Below the pieces are notes generated by a model. It searched no databases, was not told the origin of the DNA, and worked only from the letters and a program-made list of their open reading frames with translations. Shown here piece after piece: positions 19,987 through 26,231 of a DNA stretch of 30,524 nt (position 1 is the first letter of the stretch; the number at the start of each line of letters is the position of its first letter). Origin of the DNA: a virus; the IMG/VR virus record IMGVR_UViG_3300032163_000073, positions 1 to 30,524 of that record. One strand, given 5' to 3'. The translations under genes and the position numbers were made by a program.

Positions 19987-20782
19987 ACCCTAACAATTCC
20001 TTGCTTCGCTCAATAGACTGAATAGCTTCATTCATATCCTGCACCGCGTCTTTCGACCCACGCTTACCAGCCATTAGGCATTTCTTGATAGCATGCTGCA
20101 TAGCTGGGCATGTTACTTCAAAAGCTTTTAAAACATCGTAAACGTCGATTGTGATCCCTTTGCAGGGCTTGTTGTATTTATTAGAAACTGGCGGTTTAAT
20201 CCATTCGCTACCCTGTGGTAATTTACCTGCCATTTCTTCTAACTCCTCGCTTAAATTGGTTGTTGTTACGTGGTTGATGTTTGTGTCAATTACTGGCCTA
20301 AATTCCAGAGTTTCGCGCCAGTTTGGGTTTGGGGTGCATTTTAAAGATGATATCCAATACCCTTTTCCATCTTCAAATGTCCCCAAAAACCACGGCCCGT
20401 CAATATGACATGATATCCAATACCCTTTTCCAACACCAACCCAGCCGTCGTGATTTTTAGGGATATTTGCATCTTCAAATGTCCCCCAAAACCACGGCCC
20501 GTCAATATGACCTACAAGAATTTTAGCATTTGCTGGCGCATCATCCCAGCTAGGCTTGTTTGATGCTGGTTTGTCATTGACTACGCGGTATTTGATAATT
20601 TTTTGGTATTTGATAATTTTTTCGTCTCTATAAGAGCCGCCCCACGCAAGTTTACGTGCCAAAGCACTACCTCTGGTGCTGCCGTCAGCAAGCTCAACCT
20701 CAACCATCACGTCACCTGCAACGGGGCATTTTCCGCCATCGTGATTAATCCAGTCATTATAAATAGGTTCTCTATTCATCAT
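19985..20782 (-). CDS. Phage protein with internal duplications, 265 aa
   Basis: The ATG at 20782 (MMNREPIYNDWINHDGGKCP) follows AGGAAGG and overlaps the previous stop. Residues 10-65 (VAGDVMVEVELADGSTRGSA) are a module seen in many phage accessory proteins, followed by the doubled KIIKYQKIIKYRVV. The middle repeats HIDGPWFWGTFED and GVGKGYWIS as HIDGPWFLGTFEDGKGYWIS. The C-terminus ITIDVYDVLKAFEVTCPAMQ with HAIKKCLMAGKRGSKDAVQD is another common phage module. So it is a mosaic of known modules with recent DNA duplications. Function unknown. Confidence 0.7.
   Translation of the reverse strand: MMNREPIYNDWINHDGGKCPVAGDVMVEVELADGSTRGSALARKLAWGGSYRDEKIIKYQKIIKYRVVNDKPASNKPSWDDAPANAKILVGHIDGPWFWGTFEDANIPKNHDGWVGVGKGYWISCHIDGPWFLGTFEDGKGYWISSLKCTPNPNWRETLEFRPVIDTNINHVTTTNLSEELEEMAGKLPQGSEWIKPPVSNKYNKPCKGITIDVYDVLKAFEVTCPAMQHAIKKCLMAGKRGSKDAVQDMNEAIQSIERSKELLG
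20348..20511. repeat. Interleaved 22-bp and 42-bp direct repeats
   Basis: A 22-bp unit (20348-20369, 20411-20432) and a 42-bp unit (20368-20409, 20470-20511, one mismatch) alternate inside the 265-aa gene. They encode the GKGYWIS and HIDGPWFxGTFED copies. A perfect tandem 18-bp repeat also lies at 20587-20622. All units are multiples of three in effect and keep the frame. Confidence 0.85.
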
Positions 20783-21194
20783 CCCTTCCTCCAAAAACAT
20801 GCTTAATTTCTAGCCACCGATCAGTAGCTCCTTTGATAGTACCGAAGTCTAGTTGCGGCAAGATGCGCCCAAAACTTATTAATACTTTTTTTACTGCTTT
20901 GAATTCATCTGTCGATAAATCCATAAATTTCATATCACGATCATCTTTTCTTTCCATCGCTTTCATAAAAGCTTTGATACCAATGCATGACATATCATAT
21001 AAAGCACGGCTTTGCTTATCTGCTGCGATGATCTGAGTGATAACAAGATTACGTGTTATCTGGCCGCATATCGCATCATCTGCTTTGTTTTCCTTAAGAA
21101 GATCAAGCCATATAAGGTTGCGTAGTGCAATATCTGTTACTTCTTCCGGTGTTAGCTTTGTTTTTGCTGCTAGGAGCATGAATGGGTTAATCAT
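20772..21194 (-). CDS. Hypothetical phage protein, 140 aa
   Basis: The ATG at 21194 gives MINPFMLLAAKTKLTPEEVT and overlaps the stop of the 14-codon leader (ATGA); a TTG at 21212 is less likely. The protein is almost wholly helical: DIALRNLIWLDLLKENKADD, then AADKQSRALYDMSCIGIKAF and SFGRILPQLDFGTIKGATDR. It has no signal or membrane segment. The place before the 265-aa gene with an overlapping stop suggests a two-gene operon. Function unknown. Confidence 0.65.
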   Translation of the reverse strand: MINPFMLLAAKTKLTPEEVTDIALRNLIWLDLLKENKADDAICGQITRNLVITQIIAADKQSRALYDMSCIGIKAFMKAMERKDDRDMKFMDLSTDEFKAVKKVLISFGRILPQLDFGTIKGATDRWLEIKHVFGGRDDE

Positions 21195-21235
21195 GGTTGC
21201 GAGTCTAGCCAAGGTGTTTCTGTATATTTATTCAT
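21191..21235 (-). CDS. Leader peptide, 14 aa
   Basis: MNKYTETPWLDSQP has AGGAAAGAG before its ATG and ends in an ATGA overlap with the next gene. The next gene has no ribosome site of its own, so this frame probably serves to couple its translation. Confidence 0.45.
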   Translation of the reverse strand: MNKYTETPWLDSQP

Positions 21236-21270
21236 TTCTCTTTCCTAGTAGTGGTTGGTTGATGTATTAA

Positions 21271-21299
21271 ACTATACGTTATCAATTTATAGAGTGCAA
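21271..21299 (-). promoter_or_regulatory. Cassette promoter, minus strand
   Basis: TTGCAC (21299-21294), 17 nt with TCTATAAATTGATAACG, TATAGT (21276-21271). It lies back to back with the + strand promoter at 21316, and a single operator region could serve both. Confidence 0.75.
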
Positions 21300-21315
21300 G
21301 TACTAAAAATAAATC

Positions 21316-21344
21316 TTGTATAAATTTATACATCATACTAAGAT
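21316..21344 (+). promoter_or_regulatory. Cassette promoter with perfect palindromic operator candidate
   Basis: TTGTAT (21316-21321), 17 nt, TAAGAT (21339-21344). GTATAAATTTATAC (21318-21331) is a perfect 14-bp palindrome that starts in the -35 box and fills the left half of the spacer. This is the best candidate operator of the family. Confidence 0.75.
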
Positions 21345-21374
21345 GACGTATCAAAACGAAACGGAGTGGGGAAG

Positions 21375-21564
21375 ATGAGCAAAATTACTATGCACAGATT
21401 TGGAAATATCCATGAAAATGCAAATGGATTGCTAGAGTTCAGCGGTTTGCCATGTAGACGGCAACGGAACAAATAAAAGTACATCAGAAGTGTTATTACA
21501 AGCAGTAATTGAAAGAATTCAATTAGAACTTGACGAAATAACTTCATGTGGAGATAGAAAATGA
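21375..21564 (+). pseudogene. Small phage gene, frameshifted
   Basis: The ATG at 21375 (with GGAGTGGGG upstream) reads MSKITMHRFGNIHENANGLL and then stops at 21476 after a basic end. A second frame joins near 21440-21446 and reads VCHVDGNGTNKSTSEVLLQA then IERIQLELDEITSCGDRK to 21564, a far better ending that overlaps the next gene (ATGA). One gene of about 60 aa with an indel is the simplest view. Function unknown. Confidence 0.55.
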
Positions 21565-21692
21565 AAAAAATCTACATATACGATGTAAAATCAGGCAAAC
21601 TCATGGGAACTTACCAAAGTGAAACAGTAAAAGTAGTAGATATGATTAATGTTTTAACAATCGAAGGAGTTGCACGATGCGTAATCGTTTAA
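21561..21692 (+). CDS. Small hypothetical protein, 43 aa
   Basis: MKKIYIYDVKSGKLMGTYQS then a mixed alpha/beta end. It has GGAG at a suitable distance, starts in the ATGA overlap with the previous gene and overlaps the YfiM-like gene by 16 nt. Looks like a small beta-hairpin protein. Function unknown. Confidence 0.55.
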   Translation: MKKIYIYDVKSGKLMGTYQSETVKVVDMINVLTIEGVARCVIV

Positions 21693-22021
21693 TCATCTCT
21701 CTACTACTTCTATCCGGTCTTGCTCAAGCTGATGAATGGACGGGAAAAGACAAGAAACAACACTTTGCTGGTAGCGCATTAATGGGCGTGGCTGCATCGG
21801 CAGCATTCAAAGACTCAGATCATCCAGTGTTATATCCTATGGCTGCTGTGTTAGCTGTCGGCCTTGCAAAAGAGATACGCGACGAAGTAGCAACGTCAGG
21901 AAGTGGATTCAGCTATAAAGGCCTTGCCGCTGATGCTTTGGGTGCTGCATTGGGTGTATCAGTAGGTAATGCCATGATCTATGCGACACGGAATACTATT
22001 AACTTTACAGGGAAGTGGTAA
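21677..22021 (+). CDS. YfiM-like exported protein (DUF2279-like)
   Basis: 114 aa. A signal peptide (MRNRLIISLLLLSGLAQA, cut expected after AQA) is followed by DEWTGKDKKQHFAGSALMGV, the D-K-x-x-H-F-x-x-S motif of YfiM/DUF2279 proteins. Small-residue membrane-like helices follow (PMAAVLAVGLAKEIRDE). There is no lipobox Cys. The E. coli homologue YfiM is an outer-membrane lipoprotein of unclear role. Phage copies often lie near lysis or lysogenic-conversion genes. GAAGGAG lies upstream of the ATG. Confidence 0.75.
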   Translation: MRNRLIISLLLLSGLAQADEWTGKDKKQHFAGSALMGVAASAAFKDSDHPVLYPMAAVLAVGLAKEIRDEVATSGSGFSYKGLAADALGAALGVSVGNAMIYATRNTINFTGKW

Positions 22022-22158
22022 TGAAATATTCAACAATAATGACGGTATGCACCATAGGAGTAATTCGGGTGTTTTGTCTCTCTTCTCTATGTGCTTGATG
22101 TGGTGGATTTGCCAACCATAACCAGTCCCATAGTCATCGTGTTTATGTCTTAACTAAA

Positions 22159-22183
22159 CCCAGCCATAGCGCTGGGGTTTTTT
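22159..22183 (+). terminator. Rho-independent terminator
   Basis: CCCAGC (22159-22164) pairs with GCTGGG (22171-22176), followed by GTTTTTT. It ends the YfiM cassette. Between 22022 and 22158 only a 25-codon frame (22021-22098) of doubtful worth is seen. Confidence 0.8.
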
Positions 22184-22185
22184 CA

Positions 22186-22194
22186 TGCTATAAT
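22186..22194 (+). promoter_or_regulatory. Extended -10 promoter
   Basis: TGCTATAAT, a perfect extended -10 three bases after the terminator T-run. It would start the transcript of the connector and endolysin genes. Confidence 0.6.
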
Positions 22195-22216
22195 ATTTTA
22201 ATTATTGGAGTTCACT

Positions 22217-22432
22217 GTGAGATATTTCGGCGGAAAGGCTAGAACTGCAAAATATATTACTGAGTTTTTACTAAATAACATCAGTAAAGATCGTTGCTTT
22301 GTCGACATGTTCTGCGGATCTTGTAACGTTGCAAGCAAAATTGCAGATAAACATGATTTAGTTATGGCAAATGATGTGCATCGTGAGCTTATTTGCATGT
22401 GGAAAGCTTTGCTAGGTGATAAGACATGGTAA
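22217..22432 (+). pseudogene. DNA adenine methylase (D12 class) N-terminal remnant
   Basis: From the GTG at 22217 (TTGGAG upstream) the frame gives RYFGGKARTAKYITEFLLNN, then RCFVDMFCGSCNVASKIADK and MANDVHRELICMWKALL. RYFGGK and FVDMFCGS are the SAM-binding start (motifs X and I) of Dam-like D12 methylases, and NDVHRELICMW is motif II with its following helix. The frame ends after 71 codons, where about 250 are normal, and the catalytic DPPY is missing. The connector gene starts inside its last codons. Deletion of the rest is likely. The remnant now serves as a leader. Confidence 0.75.
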
Positions 22433-22806
22433 CGCTAGATCAAGTAAAACAGTTTTTAGATTCATCCTACGGGGTTTCTATCCCTGATTTTATCCTGCAA
22501 GCTGCTATTGATAGCGTTGCCAGTGTTCAGCCATGCCTTGATGGTGCTGGTTATACTGCTTCAACTATGTTATTTATCCAGCTTTACGCGGTTGCAATCA
22601 TTGCTAGTGCTGCTGATCCGCGTAAGATCAAGTCTCAAGGTGCGCCTAATGGTGCTAGCCGGTCGTTTGAGTACGGCAAGAAAGGTGTGGATTCTATGCG
22701 TGTAAAATTGCGCGAACTGGATACAAGCGGTTGCACCACGTCTATCGTGGGTAATTCAGCGACAAATAATGCGTTTATGATGGTTTTAGATGGTGGGTGC
22801 GCTTGA
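22426..22806 (+). CDS. Head-tail connector-like protein, 126 aa
   Basis: MVTLDQVKQFLDSSYGVSIP then ILQAAIDSVASVQPCLDGAG is a helical start like those of phage head-completion proteins (DUF7370-type). It goes on with FIQLYAVAIIASAADPRKIK, then SQGAPNGASRSFEYGKKGVD, where the R-S-F-x-Y motif is typical, and ends in a Gly/Asn-rich strand. These proteins bind below the portal. It starts within the methylase remnant and ends in a TGATG overlap with the endolysin. Confidence 0.7.
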   Translation: MVTLDQVKQFLDSSYGVSIPDFILQAAIDSVASVQPCLDGAGYTASTMLFIQLYAVAIIASAADPRKIKSQGAPNGASRSFEYGKKGVDSMRVKLRELDTSGCTTSIVGNSATNNAFMMVLDGGCA

Positions 22807-23219
22807 TGGATATTATTCAAGAGTTTGAAGGCTGCAAGCTTACCGCCTATTTATGCCCTGCGGGTGTATGGACTATTGGCTGGGGAAGTACGGGAGTAGG
22901 CGTTAGCAAGGGTGTTGTATGGACTCAAGAAGAAGCAGACGAACGCTATAAAAAAGATATGACAGTATTTAAGGCTGGCGTGCAAAAGCTTGTTACAGTT
23001 CCAGTCAATAAAAATCAGTTAGAAGCACTTACTAGCTTTGCATATAACCTAGGCATTGGCGCGCTAAAAGGCTCTACGCTGCTAAAGTTTCTGAATGCTG
23101 GTAATTATCAAGCAGCGGCTAATCAGTTTTTAAGATGGGACAAGGCCAATGGTAAAGTTTTGGCAGGTCTAACGCGTCGCCGTACTGCTGAGCGTAATCT
23201 ATTTTTGAAGGGGGTGTAA
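22806..23219 (+). CDS. Endolysin, GH24 lysozyme (muramidase)
   Basis: 137 aa from the ATG at 22806. FEGCKLTAYLCPAGVWTIGW holds the catalytic pattern Glu8-8aa-Cys17-5aa-Thr23 of phage lysozymes, in which Cys replaces the Asp of T4 lysozyme. NQLEALTSFAYNLGIGALKG and the end LAGLTRRRTAERNLFLKGV are typical for GH24. It cuts the glycan strands of peptidoglycan. No signal or SAR anchor is seen, so it needs a holin. It lies between connector genes, not with holin and spanins, and overlaps the gene before (TGATG). Confidence 0.9.
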   Translation: MDIIQEFEGCKLTAYLCPAGVWTIGWGSTGVGVSKGVVWTQEEADERYKKDMTVFKAGVQKLVTVPVNKNQLEALTSFAYNLGIGALKGSTLLKFLNAGNYQAAANQFLRWDKANGKVLAGLTRRRTAERNLFLKGV

Positions 23220-23220
23220 T

Positions 23221-23565
23221 ATCTCTTCAGTCGCAAATTGGGCCAATACTGGCAAAGCAACTATCTGGCGCAACCTAGGCACAGACGACTGGACGCATGA
23301 GAAAACGTTCGCGCAGCCGGTTGTTATTGCTGTGAGCTATGCCGTAAAAAACGAACGCATGACAATGGCTAATGGGCAAGAATTCGTATCATCCATGAAA
23401 TTATGGACAGAATATAGCCAAGCAAAACAGGGTGATTATGTCGCGGTTGGTGAGTTTATTTCTACCGCAAATCCTCTGCTAGTCGATGCGTCAGAAATTA
23501 AAGCAGTATTGCGAGACCAAGATGTATTTGAGAATGCTGCAGACGATTACACACTGGTGACGTGA
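23221..23565 (+). CDS. Head-tail joining-region protein with non-standard AUC start, 114 aa
   Basis: The frame SSVANWANTGKATIWRNLGT with DDWTHEKTFAQPVVIAVSY runs upstream of the first GTG (23332) to 23221, where the codon is ATC preceded by AAGGGGG at proper distance. So translation seems to start at ATC, or an ATG has mutated. The later part MANGQEFVSSMKLWTEYSQA and VLRDQDVFENAADDYTLVT is beta-rich and fits a small connector or stopper protein. It ends in a TGATG overlap with the next gene. Confidence 0.65.
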   Translation: MSSVANWANTGKATIWRNLGTDDWTHEKTFAQPVVIAVSYAVKNERMTMANGQEFVSSMKLWTEYSQAKQGDYVAVGEFISTANPLLVDASEIKAVLRDQDVFENAADDYTLVT

Positions 23566-23912
23566 TGGCAGCTAAAATCACAAACAATCTAGATAGATTC
23601 ATCAGCAAACAAGAAAAAAAAATGATAGGGACAATGCAGAAGATCCTTATTGTAGGCGGCAGTCATGCTAGTTTATTTACCCCAATAGATACCTCTACCT
23701 TGTTAAATTCTGCTTATAGAAAAGTAGATGTTACAGATAGTGTGATTAAGGGTACTTATGGATACACAGCAAGTTATGCAAAATATGTTCATGCCCCAAA
23801 CATAAGCCAAAAGTTTAGACGCGCTACTGCTAAGAAAGAATTTCTTAGACTTGGCTTTGAAGAGGCTAAGCCACTTATTGATGCGATTGTAAAGAAGGCT
23901 CTTGCGGTATGA
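23565..23912 (+). CDS. HK97 gp10-like minor structural protein, 115 aa
   Basis: The ATG at 23565 (MAAKITNNLDRFISKQEKKM) lies in a TGATG overlap. The middle PIDTSTLLNSAYRKVDVTDS and GTYGYTASYAKYVHAPNISQ is the pattern of gp10-type tail-completion proteins (a T-G-x-L-x-x-S turn and then a tyrosine-rich YAxYVH motif). The end is helical (EFLRLGFEEAKPLIDAIVKK). These proteins help join head and tail. Length is normal. Confidence 0.75.
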   Translation: MAAKITNNLDRFISKQEKKMIGTMQKILIVGGSHASLFTPIDTSTLLNSAYRKVDVTDSVIKGTYGYTASYAKYVHAPNISQKFRRATAKKEFLRLGFEEAKPLIDAIVKKALAV

Positions 23913-24283
23913 CAACATCGAATACACCATCCGAAGACCTTAAGAATTATCTTGAATCTACCGGCTTATCCACTGGTTTCCGTGTGCAATTCGGCATGTA
24001 TGAAGCTGACAAACCTACTGACAAATACCTAGTCATTCGTCCACAAAACGGTGGTAATGCAGAGGTAATTCGCTATCCGTATCACAGCATTATTCTAGTA
24101 GGTGAAGTAAATTCATCAAGATTTGCTTTACTTAGTAAAGCCAATGCTATAATAGAAGCTATGCGTTCAAACAATCATAGTTTTGGGCGTACATTTAACA
24201 TGCAGTCGAGCGAGCCAGTATTTTTCCAGACGGATGACATGCGGCCCGTATTTGAACTGTCAATTGATATGCTTTACAGCTAA
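23909..24283 (+). CDS. Tail terminator-like protein, 124 aa
   Basis: Starts in an ATGA overlap (MTTSNTPSEDLKNYLESTGL). KYLVIRPQNGGNAEVIRYPY with HSIILVGEVNSSRFALLSKA and the end MRPVFELSIDMLYS is the pattern of small tail-terminator proteins, which stop tail tube growth and bind the head. Its place between the gp10-like gene and the tube gene is as expected. Confidence 0.75.
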   Translation: MTTSNTPSEDLKNYLESTGLSTGFRVQFGMYEADKPTDKYLVIRPQNGGNAEVIRYPYHSIILVGEVNSSRFALLSKANAIIEAMRSNNHSFGRTFNMQSSEPVFFQTDDMRPVFELSIDMLYS

Positions 24284-24295
24284 AAGGAATTAAAT

Positions 24296-24751
24296 ATGAC
24301 AGCAATGGTAGGGCGCGATACGCAAATCGAATTCGCAATTGCCCCTGAAACAGCACTGGTTAATAGTTTGGTGTGGAAGTCTTTAGGAATGGCTCGTTCT
24401 AAGTCGCTATCCGACAAATGGGAAACAGTAGATACAACAGCAGATAAAAGTCCTGACTTTACAAAAACAAGTTTAGTGACTTTTAAATCTGTGTCGTTTT
24501 CTGCTGATGGGGTAACATATACAGAAGACGCATATAATCAGGATGAATTTTCTTCAAATGTTTGTACCGTTCCAGCGATTAAAGCAAACGCCGCTAAGGT
24601 TTGGCTGCGTATTTCTAATGCAAACAAAGTACGCACTGGCCCATTTATCGTTACTGAATGGTCTGAAGAAATGCCTTATGATGGCGCTTGCACATGGTCT
24701 ATCAGTGCAGAATCTAATGGTCAAGTTACCGTACAATTACTACAGGAATAA
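24296..24751 (+). CDS. Major tail tube protein
   Basis: 151 aa. MTAMVGRDTQIEFAIAPETA then SLGMARSKSLSDKWETVDTT and SLVTFKSVSFSADGVTYTED, ending WSISAESNGQVTVQLLQE. The alternating beta strands and the end with W-S-x-S-x-E-S-N-G-Q are typical of siphovirus tube proteins that form stacked hexamer rings. AAAAGGA lies upstream as ribosome site. Intact. Confidence 0.8.
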   Translation: MTAMVGRDTQIEFAIAPETALVNSLVWKSLGMARSKSLSDKWETVDTTADKSPDFTKTSLVTFKSVSFSADGVTYTEDAYNQDEFSSNVCTVPAIKANAAKVWLRISNANKVRTGPFIVTEWSEEMPYDGACTWSISAESNGQVTVQLLQE

Positions 24752-24754
24752 ATC

Positions 24755-25105
24755 ATGGCCGCTATTACAGCTATTTCAGCAAGAAACTTAACTGATTTTA
24801 TTGATGCACCAGAAACAACACTGACTGCATCGGATACAATCATTTTTAACAGCACGAAAGTGCAATTTTTGCTAGTAACCAACACAACGTCGGCCGCGTT
24901 ATCACTAAAGATTGATGGTGATGCTGGTACTACCGTTAATGTCTCTGGTATTGGCACTATCGACGTGTCAGTCGGTAAAACCATCGTAGTGCCAGCAACA
25001 ACGGGTAGCAAATTGATTACCCTATCTACTATTTCAGCATATCTACAAGGCGTAGTCACACTGACTGGAGCGGTAGGTGCTAAAGTTCGTCTGATCGAGC
25101 TGTAA
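24755..25105 (+). CDS. Small beta-rich virion protein, 116 aa
   Basis: MAAITAISARNLTDFIDAPE then TALTASDTII-type strands and VLVTN-like strands to the end GAVGAKVRLIEL. Only three bases separate it from the tube gene, so it is translated with it. The pattern resembles small Ig-like decoration proteins of virions. Exact role unknown. A terminator follows. Confidence 0.6.
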   Translation: MAAITAISARNLTDFIDAPETTLTASDTIIFNSTKVQFLLVTNTTSAALSLKIDGDAGTTVNVSGIGTIDVSVGKTIVVPATTGSKLITLSTISAYLQGVVTLTGAVGAKVRLIEL

Positions 25106-25110
25106 AAATA

Positions 25111-25138
25111 AAACCCCTCTTTTTAAAGAGGGGTTTTT
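25111..25138. terminator. Bidirectional terminator
   Basis: AAACCCCTCTTT (25111-25122) pairs with AAAGAGGGGTTT (25125-25136), followed by T on + and by A/T-rich bases on -. It separates the tube operon from the broken exonuclease gene. Confidence 0.9.
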
Positions 25139-25139
25139 G

Positions 25140-25555
25140 TTAATTAATCAAAGAATTCCAAGTCGCAGACGCGCACTTAATCTGATATTTGCAGTCATCA
25201 ATTGCATTATGTCGAATTCCTTGAAAAATTTCACCTCTAAAGTCATGGCCTGTTTTGTGCTTTGCAATATATTGCAATGTTCGATAGTCCATATCTTCAT
25301 TGTATTTAATTGGGTCATCAAGCCCGCATGCTTTATATGCGCTTAACAGCCATACGTTATCGCAACGAATTCCATTTCCCCATAAAAATACTTTGCCTCT
25401 ACAGTCGCGTCTAACTTTCTGTACATACTCGGTAAAAAGCTCAAGCGCATACCTTAGATCGTAAGTAATTTTTGATCCAAAAACAGCATGTAATAACAGG
25501 GTTAATCCTGTTTCCTAGTGTTTCAAGGTCTAGCATTATGAATGCTATCCTTCAT
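25140..25555 (-). pseudogene. DEDDh 3'-5' exonuclease gene, broken
   Basis: The ATG at 25555 has AGGAGAAAG upstream but its frame stops after ten codons. The next frame gives MLDLETLGNRINPVIT, with the Exo I motif D-x-E. After a further shift near 25490 comes AVFGSKITYDLRYALELFTE, then KVFLWGNGIRCDNVWLLSAY (Exo II, N and D) and FQGIRHNAIDDCKYQIKCAS (Exo III, H-x4-D) to 25140. Parts between motif I and AVFG seem missing compared with the family (Rv2179c-like/DUF5051). So the gene has at least two shifts and an internal deletion and is inactive. It has its own promoter. Confidence 0.75.
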
Positions 25556-25584
25556 TTTCTTTCTCCTAGTTAATAATGTACATT

Positions 25585-25613
25585 AGTATACATCATTAAC
25601 TATCTACTGCCAA
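25585..25613 (-). promoter_or_regulatory. Promoter of the broken exonuclease gene
   Basis: TTGGCA (25613-25608), 17 nt, TATACT (25590-25585). Same spacing and -10 as the cassette family, and a GTATAC lies at the -10. Confidence 0.7.
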
Positions 25614-25622
25614 TGCTATAAT
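25614..25622 (+). promoter_or_regulatory. Extended -10 promoter of the tail chaperone gene
   Basis: TGCTATAAT, a perfect extended -10. It abuts the minus-strand -35, so the two divergent promoters overlap and may exclude each other. The leader is about 18 nt and holds TAGGGGCG. Confidence 0.65.
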
Positions 25623-25646
25623 ACAAAAAATATTCTAGGGGCGAGC

Positions 25647-26231
25647 ATGGCAGCATTGACAGAGATTGGGCAAATAGGCGTAACAGATGCGGAAGGGAAT
25701 GAATTCCTGTTTAATCCATCGTTCGCCAATATCGCTAAAATTGGCAATCCAAAAGAGATTGTACAATATTTCCACTGGCTACATAGCGAGCGCATGTGTT
25801 TGTTGGCTGCTATGCGCGTTATGAGGTCTTGCTTAGAGCACGATGTTTATAATGATAAATTAATTGGTTGGATTGATGGAGACAAGAATAGTAAAAATTT
25901 TGACAAGAGGATAGATGGCTCCATACCAGATGGTGTGCTTGTCATCCTTGCCCGGTCCTTGATGACTGATGGTATTGCGGGGCGGGCTAAGCCAACTGGT
26001 AAATCATCAGAAGGTAAATTTAGCGATTCATTCGACGCTAGCGAGTTTGTAGATGCGGCAATGGTTCACTTGGGCACTAGTGCGGCGGATGCTTGGAAAT
26101 TGACTATGACGCAATTCCAGCGACAAATTGAGATGAAGTTCCCAGCGAAAAACAAAGTCGATATGACAGAAGATCAATATAAGAAAGCCAAAGCTGAGCT
26201 GATGGCGAAACGAGAAAAGGCGGGGCTATGA
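25647..26231 (+). CDS. Tail assembly chaperone (DUF6246-like)
   Basis: 194 aa, MAALTEIGQIGVTDAEGNEF then NPSFANIAKIGNPKEIVQYF and MRVMRSCLEHDVYNDKLIGW fit the DUF6246 phage family found just before tape measure genes. The middle is helical with Ser/Lys loops. The C-terminus DQYKKAKAELMAKREKAGL is a charged helix. Such proteins coat the tape measure before tube assembly. No clear slippery sequence for a longer form is seen. The stop overlaps the tape measure start (ATGA). Confidence 0.7.
   Translation: MAALTEIGQIGVTDAEGNEFLFNPSFANIAKIGNPKEIVQYFHWLHSERMCLLAAMRVMRSCLEHDVYNDKLIGWIDGDKNSKNFDKRIDGSIPDGVLVILARSLMTDGIAGRAKPTGKSSEGKFSDSFDASEFVDAAMVHLGTSAADAWKLTMTQFQRQIEMKFPAKNKVDMTEDQYKKAKAELMAKREKAGL

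Noticed and set aside
26195-26231. Slippery sequence for a longer tail chaperone
   Set aside because: GAAAAGG is near the end, but its phase does not allow tandem slippage, and the tape measure gene starts at once with ATGA, leaving no room for an extension.
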